Source: Phalacrocorax aristotelis (Eukaryota > Chordata > Aves > Suliformes > Phalacrocoracidae). Taken from it: a stretch of DNA of 64,000 nt. A program made the translations under genes and the position numbers. Shown here piece by piece: positions 63,968 to 64,000 of the stretch. The stretch spans positions 2,666,001 through 2,730,000 of the forward strand of contig NC_134297.1 of the NCBI RefSeq assembly GCF_949628215.1. Reading direction: 5' to 3'. Numbering within the stretch: the stretch's first letter is position 1; each line of letters opens with the position of its first letter. The notes below the pieces were generated by a model, which saw only the letters and a list, made by a program, of their open reading frames with translations, had not been told where the DNA came from and ran no database searches.

Positions 63968-64000
63968 GTATGTGCCAGGGCAGTGGGGCATCCTCCTGTG

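Noticed and set aside
1-64000. CRISPR arrays, operons, bacterial ribosome-binding sites, rRNA or tRNA genes
   Set aside because: The sequence is vertebrate nuclear DNA; no spaced identical repeats and no cloverleaf or rRNA core motifs were noticed.

Overview
The window looks like a gene-dense, GC-rich piece of a bird genome, probably a microchromosome of the chicken chromosome 24 type. The evidence is a 5'-truncated CR1 LINE, short introns, several CpG islands and protein-coding exons that read clearly as vertebrate genes. CR1 also occurs in turtles and crocodilians, so a non-avian sauropsid cannot be excluded. Family and synteny statements come from memory; no search was run.

Left third, minus strand: two related POU-coactivator genes lie in tandem. 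POU2AF2 (OCA-T1) runs from 26394 down to 17375 and POU2AF3 (OCA-T2/COLCA2) from 13037 down to 5661. I resolved all five coding exons of each, including very short first coding exons (10 and 7 bases) and one micro-exon in each (43 and 58 bases). All junctions are GT-AG, all phases match, and the totals give 287 and 240 residues. Both proteins are known as partners of POU2F3 in tuft cells. The first 5 kb holds only a CR1 fragment and simple sequence.

Middle, plus strand: HINFP (29554-33899, 9 coding exons, 546 residues), the zinc-finger activator of histone H4 genes, starts in a CpG island with two inverted CCAAT boxes. Between it and ABCG4 lies a small five-exon gene (36219-37719) for a secreted, cysteine-rich protein of 196 residues with one sushi/CCP domain. 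I could not identify it, and I know of no human gene at this position. It is the most interesting item here.

Right, plus strand: ABCG4 (42566-49864, 14 coding exons, 642 residues), a sterol-transporter half-ABC protein, follows a CpG island with a probable noncoding first exon. A 5 kb stretch without recognisable coding sequence separates it from a second island and NLRX1 (57743-63139, 8 coding exons, 989 residues), the mitochondrial NLR. One short exon-like segment at 63950 may begin the next gene.

HINFP-ABCG4-NLRX1 matches the order I remember for human 11q23.3. POU2AF2-POU2AF3 is about 8 Mb away in human, so an ancestral linkage or a rearrangement boundary lies near 26.4-29.5 kb. The genes do not form one pathway; they are a conserved neighbourhood rather than an operon-like unit.
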